Shown piece after piece: positions 9,347 through 19,132 of a stretch of DNA of 64,000 nt (positions within the stretch are counted from its first letter, which is position 1; every line of letters begins with the position of its first letter). The notes under the pieces are model-generated. The model was not told the DNA's origin and did not search any database. It worked only from the letters and a program-made list of their open reading frames with translations. The stretch covers positions 1,054,001 to 1,118,000 of the forward strand of contig NZ_CP014943.1 of assembly GCF_002077175.1 (NCBI RefSeq), in the 5' to 3' direction. This DNA is from Colwellia sp. PAMC 21821. Its GTDB lineage: Bacteria; Pseudomonadota; Gammaproteobacteria; Enterobacterales; Alteromonadaceae. A program made the position numbers and the translations under genes.

Positions 9347-10090
9347 TTAAAAACCTAAGCTTGATAATAAATCATCAACGTCGTCTTGATTTGCCACAAC
9401 ATCATTACGATTTTTACTATTAATAATCGGACCCTCGACTAAGTTATCACCGACGGTGGGCAGTTTATTCAATGGGCTCTGCTCTGAAGAAAGACCAAAG
9501 GCGGTCAGCATACTGATCAAGCTGTCTTCAACTTCGCGCACTAAGTCGATAACTTTGCGAATAACTTGTCCTGTAAGATCTTGAAAGTCTTGTGCCATTA
9601 AAACATCGGTCATCAAGCGATTAATTTTGTCGGTATCTTTTTCTGTTGTTTTCAGTAGCACATCGATATCTCGACATAATGACTTAAACTCACTGACATC
9701 GAGTTCGTTTTGCATTAATTTTTGCCACAGTGGATTAACCGTACTGATTTTCTGTTGAATACCATTAACCACCGGAAAAATAGCTTCAACGGCATCCATG
9801 GTTTTATTAGCGGCTTCTTCCGTACTTTTGATAACAAAATTCAGTCTTTCTTTAGCGTCTGGTATTTCTTCAGTAGCTAAGTCACTCAAACGTGAATCAA
9901 TTTGAAAATTATTCAAAGAGTCATGTAATTGACGGGTTAACTTACCTATTTCAGCAAACAGCTCAGAATTAATCGGGGTTTGAATTTCAGCGATTAACTC
10001 ATCGGCTTTATCTTGTTGATCGTTTTCAAGATATTCGACCAACAGTTTAGCTTGCTCTAATGAAACATGGACACTGGTATTAGTACTCAT
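9347..10090 (-). CDS. cheZ: CheY-P phosphatase CheZ
   Basis: CheZ dephosphorylates CheY-P to terminate the motor signal. The 247-residue protein is mostly a long helical hairpin, with the active-site region in LMAQDFQDLTGQVIRKVIDLV (Asp/Gln around residues 167-171). It ends in an acidic linker and the terminal CheY-binding peptide DDVDDLLSSLGF. It lies about 30 bases downstream of cheY and just before cheA, as in Vibrio and Pseudomonas. Confidence 0.95.
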   Translation of the reverse strand: MSTNTSVHVSLEQAKLLVEYLENDQQDKADELIAEIQTPINSELFAEIGKLTRQLHDSLNNFQIDSRLSDLATEEIPDAKERLNFVIKSTEEAANKTMDAVEAIFPVVNGIQQKISTVNPLWQKLMQNELDVSEFKSLCRDIDVLLKTTEKDTDKINRLMTDVLMAQDFQDLTGQVIRKVIDLVREVEDSLISMLTAFGLSSEQSPLNKLPTVGDNLVEGPIINSKNRNDVVANQDDVDDLLSSLGF

Positions 10091-10120
10091 ATGACGGCCT
10101 TGCGAAACAAAAATTGATGA

Positions 10121-10504
10121 CTAACCAAGTCGTTCGAAAATTTTATCAAGCTTGGTGTTTAATGTAGCAGCGGTAAATGGTTTTACGATATAGCCATTAA
10201 CGCCAGCTTGTGCCGCCATGATAATTTGTTCTTTCTTAGCTTCTGCCGTTACCATTAAAACCGGAATATGAGATAAATTACTATCAGCTCTAATCGCTTT
10301 AAGTAAATCAATACCTTGCATACCCGGCATATTCCAATCAGTAACAACAAAATCAAAGTTACCCTCTTTAAGCATCGGCAATGCCGTATTACCATCATCT
10401 GCTTCTGAGATATTGGTAAAGCCTAAGTCACGTAATAAGTTTTTGATTATACGTCTCATTGTTGAAAAATCGTCAACAACAAGCACTTTCATATTTTTAT
10501 CCAA
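10121..10504 (-). CDS. cheY: chemotaxis response regulator CheY (TTG start)
   Basis: CheY-P binds FliM/FliN and changes rotation direction. The product is a single receiver domain: [10 protein letters not shown], phospho-acceptor Asp56 in VTDWNMPGM, Thr in MVTAEAK and Lys in YIVKPF. I place the start at a TTG (10504) with GGAGG five bases upstream, giving 127 residues beginning [10 protein letters not shown], the usual CheY length and N-terminus. The ATG at 10525 would add seven unconserved residues and has no comparable ribosome binding site. The second in-frame ATG would lose the conserved start. Confidence 0.95.
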   Translation of the reverse strand: MDKNMKVLVVDDFSTMRRIIKNLLRDLGFTNISEADDGNTALPMLKEGNFDFVVTDWNMPGMQGIDLLKAIRADSNLSHIPVLMVTAEAKKEQIIMAAQAGVNGYIVKPFTAATLNTKLDKIFERLG

Positions 10505-10552
10505 GGCACCCTCCGGTGAGAACATTTAAATTCTACTATATTATTATTCTAC

Positions 10553-11266
10553 TTAACTTTGCCAAGATTGCATACGAGCTTTTAATCGATGCATTGCCTG
10601 ACTGTGTATTTGGCTTACCCGAGATTCGCTGACATCAAGTACTTGGCCTATTTCTCTAAGGTTAAGCTCTTCATCGTAATATAATGACAGTACTAAAGCT
10701 TCTCGCTCTGGTAAAGAAGAAATACATTCTGCCAGTGATTTTTTAAAGAAACTATGTTCAATATTAGCATAAGGTTCATCTTGATGATGACTGTGCGCGA
10801 CTTCAATAACATCTTCACTGACACCTAGGTCATCAATGCCGAGTATTTTTCCTGAACTGACTTCATTAAGGATCTGATGATATTCATTTATGGTGATTTC
10901 AAGTTTTTCTGCCACTTCAACATCGCTGACATCGCGTCCGTGTTCAGCTTCTAAGTGTTTTATGGCTTCGCTGACCATGCGACTATTTTTATGCACTGAG
11001 CGGGGAACCCAGTCGCCTCGACGAATTTCATCAAGCATAGCGCCACGAATACGAATACCAGCAAAAGTTTCAAAACTTGCACCTTTGCTGTTATCAAAAT
11101 TATTGGACGCTTCAAGTAAACCTATCATGCCGGATTGAATAAGATCATCAACAATAACGCTGGCAGGTAATCGGGCAAGCAAATGATAAGCAATACGTTT
11201 CACAAGCACCGTGTGTTGCTCCAGCAAAGCCGATTTATCAACACTATAAGTATGTACTTTTACCAC
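10553..11266 (-). CDS. fliA: flagellar sigma factor sigma28 FliA
   Basis: FliA directs RNA polymerase to late flagellar promoters and is inhibited by FlgM. The 237-residue protein has region 2 (ARLPASVIVDDLIQSGMIGL, FETFAGIRIRGAMLDEIRR), region 3 and the region 4 helix-turn-helix LREIGQVLDVSESRVSQIHS. The start is GTG at 11266; GTGAG lies shortly upstream. It sits between flhG and cheY. Matching sigma28 sites are seen before flgM, the 39304 flagellin gene and the fliS block. Confidence 0.95.
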   Translation of the reverse strand: MVKVHTYSVDKSALLEQHTVLVKRIAYHLLARLPASVIVDDLIQSGMIGLLEASNNFDNSKGASFETFAGIRIRGAMLDEIRRGDWVPRSVHKNSRMVSEAIKHLEAEHGRDVSDVEVAEKLEITINEYHQILNEVSSGKILGIDDLGVSEDVIEVAHSHHQDEPYANIEHSFFKKSLAECISSLPEREALVLSLYYDEELNLREIGQVLDVSESRVSQIHSQAMHRLKARMQSWQS

Positions 11267-11287
11267 TATAGCTCACTTATTTGTGGG

Positions 11288-12130
11288 TTAATGTTCTAGC
11301 AATTGCTCAATAAAGAATTCTAAATGCCCTGACGCTTGCTTCGGCATTGGCCAGCTAATAATATTCTTGGCGAGTGCTTGAAAGCCTATTGAGGCTGGTG
11401 AGTCTGGATATGCTTCTACAATTGCTTGTTGTTTTCTAACCGATTTACGAATATTTTCATCATAAGGGACAACCGCGACAAGCTCTAAGGTAACATCTAA
11501 AAATCTATCGGTAACTTTAGAGAGTTTAGCAAATAAGTTTTGGCCCTCTTTCGGGCTGCGCACCATATTTGCCACAACTTTAAACTTGAATAGGCCGTGA
11601 TCTCTGCTGAGCAGTTTCATTAAGGCATAACAGTCGGTAATTGAGGTAGGTTCGTCGCATACAACCAATAAAACATCTTGTGATGCTCGGCAAAAACTTA
11701 ACACCATATCCGAGATACCAGCGGCAGTATCAACAATGAGAATATCAAATTTAGTTTGCATATCACTAAAAGCACGAATAAGCCCAGCATGCTCCGCTGG
11801 GGTTAAATCTACCATTGATTGCGTGCCCGACGTGGCCGGAATAATATTAATGCCAGCAGGACCTTGGATAATAATATCATCAAGTTCACACTCGCCGGAT
11901 AAAACATGAGACAAGTTACGTTGTACGCGCAAACCTAGCATGACATCAACATTCGCTAAACCTAAGTCGGCATCAAGCACTAAAACGCTCTTACCTAATT
12001 TAGCTAAGGAAATTGCAGTATTTAACGAGACATTGGTTTTACCAACGCCACCTTTACCGCCAGAAACTGCTATGACTTTTATAAGTTGGGGATCTTGCAT
12101 TTTTCTTAAGCCGCTCGCTTGATCTATCAT
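11288..12130 (-). CDS. flhG: flagellar number regulator FlhG (MinD-like ATPase)
   Basis: FlhG (FleN) limits polar flagella to one by antagonising FlhF and the master regulator FlrA/FleQ. The 280-residue protein begins with the DQASGLR motif, the conserved N-terminal peptide that stimulates the FlhF GTPase, which supports the start at 12130. It has deviant Walker A SGGKGGVGKTN (Lys31), switch DADLGLANVDVMLGL and Walker B ILIVDTAAGISD. It lies 75 bases downstream of flhF and just before fliA. Confidence 0.95.
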   Translation of the reverse strand: MIDQASGLRKMQDPQLIKVIAVSGGKGGVGKTNVSLNTAISLAKLGKSVLVLDADLGLANVDVMLGLRVQRNLSHVLSGECELDDIIIQGPAGINIIPATSGTQSMVDLTPAEHAGLIRAFSDMQTKFDILIVDTAAGISDMVLSFCRASQDVLLVVCDEPTSITDCYALMKLLSRDHGLFKFKVVANMVRSPKEGQNLFAKLSKVTDRFLDVTLELVAVVPYDENIRKSVRKQQAIVEAYPDSPASIGFQALAKNIISWPMPKQASGHLEFFIEQLLEH

Positions 12131-12205
12131 CTAAGTAACTTCTCTATATAATACCAAATGAAATATATATTCAATGGTATAAGTGCTCTGCCTATTGTAA
12201 GGCGA

Positions 12206-13771
12206 CTATACTGCTACGGCTGATGCGGGTGTCCGCCAGGAAACAGTTCCTGAGCCTTGAGACTTAATTGCCATTCTATCTGCAAGCGTAACCAATTTCT
12301 CAGCATTTGCAACCTTAATATCTTCTGGAACCCTTTGCCCATCAGTAAGATAGCCAATAGCTAAACCATTTTGCAGTGATGTGGTTATAATTTCACCAAC
12401 ACTTAGGCTTTCATCTAATTTCGTATAAATACAGCCCGCCAATGGAATGCGCTTAAAACGTTCAACATTTTCTTGCATTACACGCTGTTGCGTATTGGCT
12501 GCTAACACTAAGTAATTACGAATTCTAACACGTGCATTCGAAATTAAGGTAGTCAAATGCTCAGTTAGGCGCATATCTCTTTGCCCCATACCAGCCGTGT
12601 CTATTAAGATTAATTTCTTTTGGGCAAACTGTTGTAATAGGCTATCTAACTCATTACCGTCGTTAGCCAGCTTAACTTGGCAACCAATAATGCGGCCGTA
12701 AGTGGCAAGTTGCTCAAAGCCAGCAATACGATAACTATCAGTCGAAATTAAGACTACTTGGTCAGCACCGTGAACTTGTGAAAATCGGGCGGCTAGTTTC
12801 GCAATAGTTGTGGTTTTACCAACACCTGTTGGGCCAACTAGAGACACAACACCACCACGTTGAATAATGTCATTGTTAGTGGTGTTTAATTGTTGCGCGA
12901 TTATGTGTTTTGCTTGCTGCCATGCATCTTGTTCATGCGTATTGGCTGGAACGTAACCAGCAATTTGATCGGCAATTTGTTCATTAAGACCCATGGCCAT
13001 TAATTTATTAACTAATACTGCGCGCATTGGATCTTTCTGTGCCATATCTTGCCACATTAAACCCGACATTTGATGCTCTAACAGCTGACGAATTGAAGAC
13101 ATTTCTTTTTGCATGCGGTCAAATTCACTGCTATTTATTTGACGTTCGCCATGAGAACTCATTTTCTCAGATGCTGCCATTGATTGGTCAATCGCGTCAT
13201 GGAAGTTTGTATTATTTGATTCATTTTGAGCGCTACTAGTTTGCTGATTAACAGCGCTGTCAGGCGTTTCCATTTCCGTAGTCTGTTCTAAACGCGTCGT
13301 AAAGTTTTTAAATTGTTGCTCAATATCTTGTGGAACACCACTCTGCTTAGCATTAGCTTGCGGGGTAACTTTTGTCGATGAGTTTTCTATTTGGCTATTA
13401 AATGCGCGTGTTGCGGGTGCTTTATCATAGCCATTTTGTTGTACTTGTCGGCTAAGTAAGGCGGCTAAACTGTCTGCGGGTACGTTTGCAGCCTGTTCAA
13501 CTGGCTTAGGTGCACTGCTAATGGCCACGGTATCTTCGGCTATATCGGCAGGGTTAGCTGGCTGTGCACTTTCCACAGCGCTTAGCTCATGGTTATGCTG
13601 AGCAGGTGCCTTGGCAGGCTTTATACTTTGGTTATAATCAACCGCCGCCATTAATTCGACACCTTCAGCAATCTTTTTATTAGACATAATTACCGCGTCT
13701 ACACCCAATTCATCTTTAATTTGAGCGAGTGCGCTTCTCATATCTTTTGCTACATAACGTCTAATTTTCAT
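12206..13771 (-). CDS. flhF: SRP-family GTPase FlhF, polar flagellum placement
   Basis: FlhF marks the pole and recruits the first flagellar ring components. The 521-residue protein has an N-terminal basic B domain (MKIRRYVAKDMRSALAQIK), a long variable linker (about 55-230) and a C-terminal NG GTPase domain: GPTGVGKTTTIAKLAARF, DTAGMGQRD and TKLDE. The start is the ATG at 13771 with AAGGG upstream, not the TTG two codons earlier. The gene lies between flhA and flhG in the normal order. Confidence 0.95.
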   Translation of the reverse strand: MKIRRYVAKDMRSALAQIKDELGVDAVIMSNKKIAEGVELMAAVDYNQSIKPAKAPAQHNHELSAVESAQPANPADIAEDTVAISSAPKPVEQAANVPADSLAALLSRQVQQNGYDKAPATRAFNSQIENSSTKVTPQANAKQSGVPQDIEQQFKNFTTRLEQTTEMETPDSAVNQQTSSAQNESNNTNFHDAIDQSMAASEKMSSHGERQINSSEFDRMQKEMSSIRQLLEHQMSGLMWQDMAQKDPMRAVLVNKLMAMGLNEQIADQIAGYVPANTHEQDAWQQAKHIIAQQLNTTNNDIIQRGGVVSLVGPTGVGKTTTIAKLAARFSQVHGADQVVLISTDSYRIAGFEQLATYGRIIGCQVKLANDGNELDSLLQQFAQKKLILIDTAGMGQRDMRLTEHLTTLISNARVRIRNYLVLAANTQQRVMQENVERFKRIPLAGCIYTKLDESLSVGEIITTSLQNGLAIGYLTDGQRVPEDIKVANAEKLVTLADRMAIKSQGSGTVSWRTPASAVAV

Positions 13772-13814
13772 CGCCAACCCTTATAATTCAGTACAACTAC
13801 GTTGAAATATCTGT

Positions 13815-15917
13815 TTACTGGCCGATAGCACTAACAATTTTAATTTGTTTGTCATCCGGAATTTCTTGATAAGAAATAACACGTAATCCCGGGATGGTAT
13901 ATTTTACAAATTTAGCGAGTACTGAACGTAAAATACCTGACGTTAATAAAATAGGTGTATCGCCAGCCATTTCTTGCTGTTGTGCACCATCTGTCAAAGA
14001 TTTTTGTAACCGTTCTGCTAAACCTGGTTCGATACCTGCGCCATCGTCTCCAGCCATTTGCATAGACTGGTGCAACATTTGTTCCAACTCTGGTGACAAA
14101 GTTATGACAGGTACTTCAACGGTCGGCCCAACTAACTCTTGAACAATGAATTTTCGTAGGGTTATGCGCACAGCAGCCGTAAGAACTTCAGGGTCTTGGC
14201 TCTTAGGTCCATACTCAACTAATGTTTGAATAATGCTGCGCATATCTCGAACGGCCACGCCTTCATTCATTAAGTTTTGTAAAACTTTGACGATAGTGCC
14301 TAATGACAATACGTCAGGGATCAAACCTTCAATAAGTTTCGGATAACTCTTTTCTAGCATATCAAGCAAGTTTTGAACTTCTTCATGGCCTAATAATTGT
14401 GCGGTATTATTTGTTAAAATTTGACTTAAATGTGTTGCTAGTACGGTGGCGGCATCAACAACGGTGTAACCCAATGATTGTGCATGTTCTCGTTGATCTT
14501 GTTTTATCCATACGGCATCTAAGCCAAAAGCAGGATCTTTTGTTGCAATGCCATCGAGCTTGCCAAATACTTGACCTGGATTAATAGCTAACTCATTGTC
14601 ATGGCGAATTTCTGCTTCTCCAACCGTTACGCCCATTAACGATATGCGATAACTGTTAGGGTCTAAATCTAAATTGTCGCGAATATGTACCGCGGGTACC
14701 AAAAAGCCAAACTCTTGTGAAAGCTTTTTCCTGACACCTTTAATACGATTAAGCAATTCGCCGCCTTGGGCTTTATCAACCAAGGGAATTAAACGATATC
14801 CTATTTCAAGACCGATAATATCAACATGATTTACATCGTCCCAGCCAAGGTCTTTAACATCAGCTTCTTGTTGTATGTTTTGCGCTTCGGCCACTTGGCT
14901 ATCTTCAATAAGTTGTGCTGCTTTAGCCACTTTGTATTTACTGCTAAAAAAGGCAACACCGCCAATTAATACGGCGAAAGTTAAAAAAGCAACATGTGGC
15001 ATACCTGGCACAATACCCATAACGAACATAACACCTGAAGCAATATAAAGTGATTTACCTTGTCCAAGTTGGCTGCTTACTTGCTCGCCCATGTCTTGAG
15101 AAGTGTTTTGACGAGTAACGACAATTGCCGTGCCTACTGACAGCAGTAATCCTGGAATTTGTGCAACTAAACCATCACCGATAGTTAATAGCGTATAAAT
15201 TTCTACCGCACGATCAAACGAAAGGTCATGTTGAACCATACCAATAATTAAACCGCCAACAATATTAATAAAAAGTATTAAAATACCCGCAATAGCATCG
15301 CCTTTAACGAATTTACTCGCACCATCCATTGAGCCATAAAAGTCGGCTTCACTGGTGACTTCAACTCGGCGTTCACGCGCTTCATCTGCTGTGATAAAAC
15401 CGGCATTTAAATCCGCGTCGATAGCCATTTGTTTGCCTGGCATCGCATCTAATGTAAAGCGTGCTGTTACTTCAGCAATACGCCCCGCACCTTTTGTAAC
15501 TACAACGAAATTTATAATAATAAGAATAGCAAAAACCACTAAACCAACCGCGTAATTTCCACCAATAACAACCGAGCCAAAAGCTTCAATTACCTTACCT
15601 GCCGCATCGGGCCCTTCATGACCTTCAAGCAATACCACACGCGTACTGGCAACATTAAGCGCTAAGCGCAAAATAGTCGCAATTAGTAATACAGCAGGGA
15701 ATGAACCGAATTCGAGCGGCTTTAAGGTATAAACCGTGATTAATAAAACCACCAAAGACAGCGCAATATTGAAAGAAAAGAGGATATCTAGCAATAATGC
15801 TGGCATAGGTAAAATAACCATACCGAGCGCCGCCATCACAAGGAATGGTGTGCCTAGACCTGAAAGTAGGTTAAGTTTTTGTTTTTTTAAATTATTAAAA
15901 GTTGCGGCTAACTGCAT
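13815..15917 (-). CDS. flhA: flagellar type III export gate protein FlhA
   Basis: FlhA forms the nonameric export-gate ring of the flagellar type III secretion system and docks substrate-chaperone complexes. At 700 residues it has the family length: eight membrane segments in the first about 330 residues, the FHIPEP-type loop (KGAGRIAEVTARFTLDAMPG, then KQMAIDADLNAG) and a large cytoplasmic domain. It is the first gene of the flhA-flhF-flhG-fliA-che unit and has a sigma54-like site 40-55 bases upstream of its ATG. Confidence 0.97.
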   Translation of the reverse strand: MQLAATFNNLKKQKLNLLSGLGTPFLVMAALGMVILPMPALLLDILFSFNIALSLVVLLITVYTLKPLEFGSFPAVLLIATILRLALNVASTRVVLLEGHEGPDAAGKVIEAFGSVVIGGNYAVGLVVFAILIIINFVVVTKGAGRIAEVTARFTLDAMPGKQMAIDADLNAGFITADEARERRVEVTSEADFYGSMDGASKFVKGDAIAGILILFINIVGGLIIGMVQHDLSFDRAVEIYTLLTIGDGLVAQIPGLLLSVGTAIVVTRQNTSQDMGEQVSSQLGQGKSLYIASGVMFVMGIVPGMPHVAFLTFAVLIGGVAFFSSKYKVAKAAQLIEDSQVAEAQNIQQEADVKDLGWDDVNHVDIIGLEIGYRLIPLVDKAQGGELLNRIKGVRKKLSQEFGFLVPAVHIRDNLDLDPNSYRISLMGVTVGEAEIRHDNELAINPGQVFGKLDGIATKDPAFGLDAVWIKQDQREHAQSLGYTVVDAATVLATHLSQILTNNTAQLLGHEEVQNLLDMLEKSYPKLIEGLIPDVLSLGTIVKVLQNLMNEGVAVRDMRSIIQTLVEYGPKSQDPEVLTAAVRITLRKFIVQELVGPTVEVPVITLSPELEQMLHQSMQMAGDDGAGIEPGLAERLQKSLTDGAQQQEMAGDTPILLTSGILRSVLAKFVKYTIPGLRVISYQEIPDDKQIKIVSAIGQ

Positions 15918-15955
15918 GAGCTCTTAGGGATAATTTTTTGACATGTCTATTGAAA

Positions 15956-15971
15956 AGCAATAATCAGACCA
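15956..15971 (-). promoter_or_regulatory. candidate sigma54 promoter of flhA operon
   Basis: The minus strand reads TGGTCT-N5-TTGCT, with the required GG-N10-GC spacing. Transcription would start near 15944, about 27 bases upstream of the flhA ATG. In Vibrio and Pseudomonas flhA is a class II gene activated by FlrA/FleQ with sigma54, which fits. Confidence 0.62.
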
Positions 15972-15992
15972 ATTTCAAAAAAAACATTTATA

Positions 15993-16137
15993 AGCTGTAA
16001 GTTAAAGCTGTCAGTTAGAAGCTGTCAGTTAAAAGCTTAAAACTAACGCCCTTAACTGATAGCTGACAGCTTCAAACTTAAAACTAACGCCCTTTAACTG
16101 ACAGCTGACAGCTGACAGCTTAAAACTGATAGCTTCT
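15993..16137. repeat. inverted/tandem AGCTGTCAG repeat array between flhB and flhA
   Basis: Multiple copies of AGCTGTCAGTTA and its complement TAACTGACAGCT are packed into about 145 bases. They include two tandem roughly 40-bp units starting AAAACTAACGCCC and a run of ACAGCTGACAGCTGACAGCT. The arms can pair into long alternative hairpins. It begins 10 bases past the flhB stop and ends next to the flhA sigma54 site. Confidence 0.85.
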
Positions 16138-16147
16138 CTTTCTTTTT

Positions 16148-17278
16148 TTAATATCTAAATTCATCCGGGATAGGTAGATTTTTGGCGACGGCTTTAGGTC
16201 GTCGCGCTTTACCTTTTTTGTGGGCATTAAGTTGAAAAATAAAGGCCAGGATTTGCGCTACAGCGGCGAACAATTGTTCTGGAATTTCTTCGTTGGGCTC
16301 TGCGGTGTAATAGAGAGATCTCGCCAATGCGGGTGATGCTACAATTTCAATATTGTGCTCTTTGGCGATGGTACGAATATGTAAGGCCATTTCATCGATA
16401 CCTTTAGCTACCAATACCGGAGCTCCGCCGACTTCTGCATCATATTTAAGGGCGACAGAATAATGAGTCGGGTTGGTGATCACCACGTCAGATTGAGGTA
16501 CGTCTTGCATCATGCGCCGCTGTGACATCTCATATTGCGCCCTTCTTACACGACCTTTAGTTTCGGGGCTACCTTCTGAGTTTTTCATTTCGTCTTTGAT
16601 TTCTTGCTTGCTCATTTTCAATTGACGATTATGATTCCACACTTGATATGGCGCATCAATAACCACAATAATACCGATGGAAAGTGCTAACGCCAAAAAC
16701 ATCCACATCAGTAATGACACGGCATGCGAAAAATTATTCGGAATATTTTCAGTACTTAAATTCACAATTTGACCGAACAGGCTGCTCAATAACAAATAAG
16801 CTGAAATAAAAACCACAAAAAACTTAAGAATAGATTTTAAAAGCTCAACATAAGCCTGCACGCCAAACATGCGTTTAAAGCCTGCCATCGGCGAAAGTTT
16901 ACTGGCTTTTGGTGCCATAGCTTGCCAAGAAAAACTGATGCCACCCAGTATCATATTGCCAATTAATGCAGCAATTACGATGATAATGTGTATCCAAAGA
17001 AAAGGCACCATTATCGCGCTTACCCCATCGCTGGCCACTTGATATAAAGCATGCACATCCATGGTTTCTCTACGATTCAAGCTAAACAGACGGGTCATCA
17101 TTGTAGATAAACCTTCAACGAGGGAGCTTCCCAGCAGCATAATGGCGAGGGCTGCACCAACTAAAACAAACATCGTGCCTAAATCTTTCGATCGCGCAAT
17201 TTGGCCTTTTTTTCTCGCGTCAGAAAGTTTTTTCGCCGTCGGTTCTTCGGTTTTTTCACCACTGTCAGACTCTGCCAT
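16148..17278 (-). CDS. flhB: flagellar export apparatus switch protein FlhB
   Basis: FlhB controls the switch of export from rod/hook to filament substrates. The 376-residue protein has a basic N-terminus (EKTEEPTAKKLSDARKKGQIA), four transmembrane segments and a cytoplasmic domain with the self-cleavage motif NPTH in VVITNPTHYSVAL. Its ATG overlaps the fliR stop by one base (TAATG), so I reject a longer start inside fliR. It ends just before a repeat array. Confidence 0.97.
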   Translation of the reverse strand: MAESDSGEKTEEPTAKKLSDARKKGQIARSKDLGTMFVLVGAALAIMLLGSSLVEGLSTMMTRLFSLNRRETMDVHALYQVASDGVSAIMVPFLWIHIIIVIAALIGNMILGGISFSWQAMAPKASKLSPMAGFKRMFGVQAYVELLKSILKFFVVFISAYLLLSSLFGQIVNLSTENIPNNFSHAVSLLMWMFLALALSIGIIVVIDAPYQVWNHNRQLKMSKQEIKDEMKNSEGSPETKGRVRRAQYEMSQRRMMQDVPQSDVVITNPTHYSVALKYDAEVGGAPVLVAKGIDEMALHIRTIAKEHNIEIVASPALARSLYYTAEPNEEIPEQLFAAVAQILAFIFQLNAHKKGKARRPKAVAKNLPIPDEFRY

Positions 17279-18063
17279 TAGGGTGCCGCTCCGCAATCAA
17301 TAAGATAACAACTAAAATCTAAGGCGCGTTGCCACTGCATAACAAAGTGACTGTAAAAATTACCCATGGTTAACCACATAATTAATAGCCCGGCGCACAT
17401 GGTAATTGGAAAACCGATAGCAAATATATTTAATTGCGGGGCTGCTCGCGTCATGATCCCGAATGAAAAATTAATCAATAGCATCGCCGTTAATGGTGCA
17501 ATAGCGAGTGATAAAGCGGTAGCAAACATCCAGCCACCCCACTCGGCAATCTCTTTAAACTTGATACTGGAAAACTCAGGGGCTGGGATCGGAATGGTGT
17601 CAAAACTGGCGACAACAAACTGCAAATAAGCGAGATGACCATCCATCGCCCAGAATAACAATGACGATAAAATTAGAAAGAATTGACCTACCGCTGGCAC
17701 GCTGGTTCCACTGGCAGGGTCAACAAGCGATGCGAAACCTAAACCGGTTTGCATCGCGATAATTTGCCCTGCTAAAGTAAAAGTATTTACCACCATTACT
17801 GTGACAAAACCGAGCATAATGCCAATAATCATTTGCTCGCCAATGAGCAGTGCTGTCGCTAATGAAAACAGATTATCAACACGGGCTGGTGGTAGCGCTG
17901 GCATAACGGCCACAGTAATCGCTAAACAAAAAAACAGTTTTACTCGCCCAGGAATTGCTTTTGCGCCTAGGCCTATCATTGACATTACCATGGCTGAAAT
18001 ACGCGCAAGTGGCAGCAAGAAGTCAGCCATGCTTTGATTAATAACTGACTCAGTAAACTCCAT
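17278..18063 (-). CDS. fliR: flagellar export protein FliR
   Basis: FliR is part of the FliPQR export-gate core in the MS ring. The 261-residue hydrophobic protein has about six membrane segments and conserved stretches such as LGFASLVDPASGTSVPAVGQF and ARAAPQLNIFAIGFPIT. It starts two bases after the fliQ stop and overlaps flhB, showing tight translational coupling of fliP-Q-R-flhB. Confidence 0.96.
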   Translation of the reverse strand: MEFTESVINQSMADFLLPLARISAMVMSMIGLGAKAIPGRVKLFFCLAITVAVMPALPPARVDNLFSLATALLIGEQMIIGIMLGFVTVMVVNTFTLAGQIIAMQTGLGFASLVDPASGTSVPAVGQFFLILSSLLFWAMDGHLAYLQFVVASFDTIPIPAPEFSSIKFKEIAEWGGWMFATALSLAIAPLTAMLLINFSFGIMTRAAPQLNIFAIGFPITMCAGLLIMWLTMGNFYSHFVMQWQRALDFSCYLIDCGAAP

Positions 18064-18065
18064 GG

Positions 18066-18335
18066 TTAACTGACCACGCTAGGAATACTACCAATCAGGC
18101 GAATGGAATAATCCATTAATTTTTGCACCAACCAATGCCCGCCTATAATTAAAGAGAGCAAGGTAACAATTAAACGAGGTAAAAAACTTAACGTTTGTTC
18201 ATTTATCGATGTAGCCGCTTGGAATACCGCCACAATCAAACCAATAATTAAGCTTGGTACAATAACGGCACTTACCAGTATAATGACCAGAAGCAACGCA
18301 TCTCGCAAAATATCAACAAATACCTCAGGACCCAT
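18066..18335 (-). CDS. fliQ: flagellar export protein FliQ
   Basis: FliQ is the small two-helix subunit of the FliPQR export gate. From the ATG at 18335 it is 89 residues, the family length, starting [14 protein letters not shown] with two hydrophobic helices (about 12-40 and 52-78). The ATG overlaps the fliP stop as TAATG. A longer frame of 107 residues reads back into fliP and is rejected. Confidence 0.96.
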   Translation of the reverse strand: MGPEVFVDILRDALLLVIILVSAVIVPSLIIGLIVAVFQAATSINEQTLSFLPRLIVTLLSLIIGGHWLVQKLMDYSIRLIGSIPSVVS

Positions 18336-19132
18336 TACGTAGCTCCCATACCATAACTGGTGGCCAATGTGCCTATTACTAAATTCCAACCGTCGATCAG
18401 TACAAACAACATTAGTTTAAACGGTAAGGAGACTATCATCGGCGATAGCATCATCATCCCCATCGCCATTAATATACTTGCCACGACTAAATCTATAATC
18501 AAAAAGGGAATAAATAGCATAAATCCGATTTGAAATGCCGTTTTTAATTCACTAATGACAAAGGCGGGAATAATAACGGTCATGGGTAAGTCAGTGGGTT
18601 GATCAACTTGATCAATACCGGCCATTTGCGCCAATGTATCTAGGTCTTTAATACGTGTTTGCTCTAGCATAAAGGCGCGTAAAGGCACTTTAGCTTTATT
18701 AATAGCCTCAACCGAGGTTAGTTGCTCTTGTAAATAAGGTTGAATCGCTCGTTCATTAATTTCGTTATAAACTGGCGTCATAATAAATAAGGTCATGAAC
18801 AAGGTAATGCCGATAATCACTTGGTTTGACGGTGTTTGTTGTAAACCAAACGCTTGTCGTAGAATGGCCATTACCACAACAATACGGGTGAAAGAGGTCA
18901 TCATTATAACCGCGGCTGGGATGAAGCTCAGCGCGGTCATAAAAATTAATATTTGTAAGGTAACTGAGTATTCTTGTGAGCCATCAGGATTAGTGGTTAA
19001 GGTTAACGCTGATAGTGAAAGATCATCGGCGGCAAAACTCGTATTGCTAATCAGTAAAAACGACAAAATCGTAAACAGCAAAGTTACGATTTTGTTTAAC
19101 GATAATAATGATTTTTTATTTTTGTTTATCAT
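18335..19132 (-). CDS. fliP: flagellar export protein FliP
   Basis: FliP forms the pentameric core of the export gate. The 265-residue protein has a cleavable signal peptide (about residues 1-34, ending SNTSFA) and then the FliP core: [35 protein letters not shown] and the C-terminal [20 protein letters not shown]. It overlaps the fliO end by 17 bases and fliQ by one base. Confidence 0.97.
   Translation of the reverse strand: MINKNKKSLLSLNKIVTLLFTILSFLLISNTSFAADDLSLSALTLTTNPDGSQEYSVTLQILIFMTALSFIPAAVIMMTSFTRIVVVMAILRQAFGLQQTPSNQVIIGITLFMTLFIMTPVYNEINERAIQPYLQEQLTSVEAINKAKVPLRAFMLEQTRIKDLDTLAQMAGIDQVDQPTDLPMTVIIPAFVISELKTAFQIGFMLFIPFLIIDLVVASILMAMGMMMLSPMIVSLPFKLMLFVLIDGWNLVIGTLATSYGMGAT

Noticed and set aside
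12970..13260. Mobile element or prophage genes anywhere in the window
   Set aside because: All long frames are flagellar, chemotaxis or housekeeping genes in normal order; frames such as 13027-13239 are antisense shadows of flhF. No transposase, integrase or phage protein was recognised.
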